Source: RBG-16-57-9 sp964529745 (GTDB taxonomy: Archaea; Thermoproteota; Bathyarchaeia; TCS64). Taken from it: a DNA stretch of 23,883 bases. Of the stretch, positions 22,693 to 23,883 are shown one piece after another. The position numbers and the translations under genes are program-made. The stretch lies in assembly GCA_964529745.1 (NCBI GenBank), contig CAZGZR010000042.1, positions 1-23,883 of the forward strand, written 5' to 3'. The notes below the pieces were generated by a model that was not told where the DNA came from, made no database searches, and saw nothing but the letters and a program-made list of their open reading frames with translations. Each line of letters begins with the position of its first letter. Position 1 is the first letter of the stretch.

Positions 22693-23883
22693 ATGCGTAT
22701 AGTAACTGGGACCATATCCCATGAGACCAACGTCCTTTCCACCATAAAGACGGACCTTGAGGAGTTCAGGAAGAGGAGGCTCTTCTATGGTGACGAGCTG
22801 TTCGAGCACTTCGACGGCACCAGGACACCCGCGGGCGGGATAATCGAAGGCTGCAGGCTGAACGGCTACGAGCTGATACCCACCGTGTTCGCATCGGCCA
22901 CACCGTCCGGCACCATCACCGCTGAGGCGTTCGACAAGCTCCTAGGCGACATGCTCGACGGTATCAGGGACGCCGGTGACATCGACGCCGCGGTGCTGCA
23001 CCTCCACGGCGCCGGTGTCAGCGAGGAGTACCCGGACATCGAGGGCAAGGTGCTCAGCGAGGTTAGGAGGCTAGTCGGCTCAAAGCCTCTTGTGGCGACC
23101 TTCGATCTCCACGCCAACTACACGGAGACCATGGTGGAGAACGCCGACCTCCTCATCGGCTACGACACCTACCCCCACGTGGACGGCTACGAGAGGGGCG
23201 TCGAGGCAGTGAACCTCACCTGCAGGATGCTGGAGGGCACCTTTAAACCAATGAAGGCGTTCACCCAGCCGCCCATGCTTCCGGCGCTCCAGGTGCAGTT
23301 CACCGGCAGATATCCAATGAGGAGGCTCATAGAGGAGGCCCACAGGATGGAGGAGACCCCCGGCGTCGAGACCATCACCGTGGCTGCGGGTTTCCCGTGG
23401 AGCGACATCCCGGAGGCCGGCATGAGCTTCATAGTCACCACAGACGACGACCAGGAGCTGGCCGACGGCCTCGCGGAGGAGCTCCGCGACCTAGCGTGGT
23501 CCATGAGGAGAGACTTCCTCGTCAGGCCCACGCCCGTAAGGGAGGCCCTGAGGCACGTGAAGAAGGCGGAGGAAGGCCCGATAGTGCTCGCGGACATCGG
23601 GGACAACCCCGGTGGCGGGGCCCCCGAGGACGGCACCGTGGTGCTCAAGACCATACTGGAGGAGGCCCTCAAGGGCCAGTTCGGGGAGATCGATACCGAC
23701 CCGGAGTCCGTCTTCGGGCAGATTATCGGGGCCCTGGCCAAGCCCCTGGCCGATGTCTACGAAGTTACGGAGGAGGTCTATCACAGCTTCTATCCCTCCA
23801 GCGCCGAGGGCGTGCCACTGGACAATGGGGCCCAGCTGGTGGGCGTGGAGCGCCTGGAGGCGACCTACACCTCCGTCCAGGCC
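22693..23883 (+). CDS. M81/MlrC-type metallopeptidase, cut by window end and joined to foreign sequence
   Basis: The frame is open for 397 codons to the last base, with no stop. Residues 1-328 match the microcystinase C (MlrC) family. Glu11 is in TISHETN. Asp138 and His140 (TFDLHANY) and His162 (YDTYPHVDGYERG) are the expected zinc ligands, and GFPWSDIPEAG follows. The C-terminal MlrC domain then starts normally with PIVLADIGDNPGGGAPEDG (296-314). The expected continuation (a DPEAV segment and a Gly-rich GGK strand) never comes. From about residue 329 the sequence is a baseplate J-like stretch (separate entry). Family members are cytoplasmic or periplasmic amidohydrolases, often beside amidase and peptide-uptake genes. 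The start ATG lacks a clear ribosome binding site. Without its C-terminal domain the product would probably not be active. Confidence 0.8.
   Translation, partial: MRIVTGTISHETNVLSTIKTDLEEFRKRRLFYGDELFEHFDGTRTPAGGIIEGCRLNGYELIPTVFASATPSGTITAEAFDKLLGDMLDGIRDAGDIDAAVLHLHGAGVSEEYPDIEGKVLSEVRRLVGSKPLVATFDLHANYTETMVENADLLIGYDTYPHVDGYERGVEAVNLTCRMLEGTFKPMKAFTQPPMLPALQVQFTGRYPMRRLIEEAHRMEETPGVETITVAAGFPWSDIPEAGMSFIVTTDDDQELADGLAEELRDLAWSMRRDFLVRPTPVREALRHVKKAEEGPIVLADIGDNPGGGAPEDGTVVLKTILEEALKGQFGEIDTDPESVFGQIIGALAKPLADVYEVTEEVYHSFYPSSAEGVPLDNGAQLVGVERLEATYTSVQA
23677..23883 (+). other. Baseplate J-like segment fused in frame to the M81 gene
   Basis: The last 69 codons (329-397) read as the N-terminal part of a phage baseplate J/gp47-type protein. 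They contain DTDPESVFGQIIGALAKPLA, then a helical DVYEVTEEVYHSF, a P-x-S-A-x-G-x-x-LDN stretch and a LVGVERLEAT end. This is the family's characteristic order 'DPDS-GQ... helix ... P-A-GxxLD-L-GV-R-AT'. Arg is CGC here while the preceding gene uses mostly AGG. The junction lies around 23662-23690. Either an assembly join or a true phage-related insertion could produce this. Confidence 0.65.

Noticed and set aside
23640..23883. Simple frameshift explaining the lost M81 C-terminus
   Set aside because: I read the other two plus frames after 23660 and neither restores the MlrC C-terminal pattern.

Overview
The window looks like GC-rich archaeal chromosome, most likely from the Thermoproteota (TACK) lineage. 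Supporting signs are: a two-subunit 2-oxoacid:ferredoxin oxidoreductase with the gamma and alpha parts fused; a small ferredoxin with the archaeal Cys-x2-Asp-x2-Cys first motif; several start codons about 25-30 nt below TATA-like elements (leaderless style) beside operon-internal genes with GGAGGTGAT-type ribosome binding sites; T-tract terminators; AGG-dominated arginine codons; and secreted beta-rich proteins full of N-x-S/T sequons. I cannot name a genus. No rRNA, tRNA, CRISPR array or insertion sequence was found.

Layout. (1) Positions 2-5082, plus strand: a surface-protein operon. A very large Ig-like secreted protein, cut by the window start, overlaps by ATGA a beta-helix/PKD protein with a signal peptide and a C-terminal membrane anchor. 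(2) 5144-12641: an accessory catabolic region. It holds an HpcH/HpaI-type aldolase and a class II aldolase (minus), a UbiD-type prFMN decarboxylase (plus), an LLM-class flavin/F420 oxidoreductase (minus), an alpha/beta hydrolase whose nucleophile is Gly instead of Ser, an MBL-fold hydrolase and an amidase-signature enzyme (plus). (3) 12680-14523: an isoprenylcysteine methyltransferase-like membrane protein and an Eis-like GNAT acetyltransferase, convergent. (4) 14561-17463: the 2-oxoacid:ferredoxin oxidoreductase operon (minus), with a divergent ferredoxin gene that is its likely electron acceptor. (5) 17501-21273: two tandem copies of a [Na+/Pi-cotransporter-like + PhoU-like DUF47] pair (minus). 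The upstream copy keeps the QSSS motif and the downstream copy has lost it. An AT-rich, palindrome-rich region lies upstream. (6) 21474-23883: Maf nucleotide pyrophosphatase (minus), a divergent Ogt DNA repair methyltransferase (plus), and an M81/MlrC-type metallopeptidase (plus) running off the window.

Most notable observation: the M81 reading frame stops resembling its family at about codon 328. It continues in frame into about 69 residues that look like the N-terminal part of a phage baseplate J-like protein, right at the window edge. This is either an assembly chimera or a real phage-related junction. Other points are the Ser-to-Gly hydrolase, the diverged transporter/PhoU duplicate, a possible CTG start with a strong ribosome binding site, a tentative TolB/CsgG-like module inside the giant surface protein, and a GC drop in that gene's 3' part.
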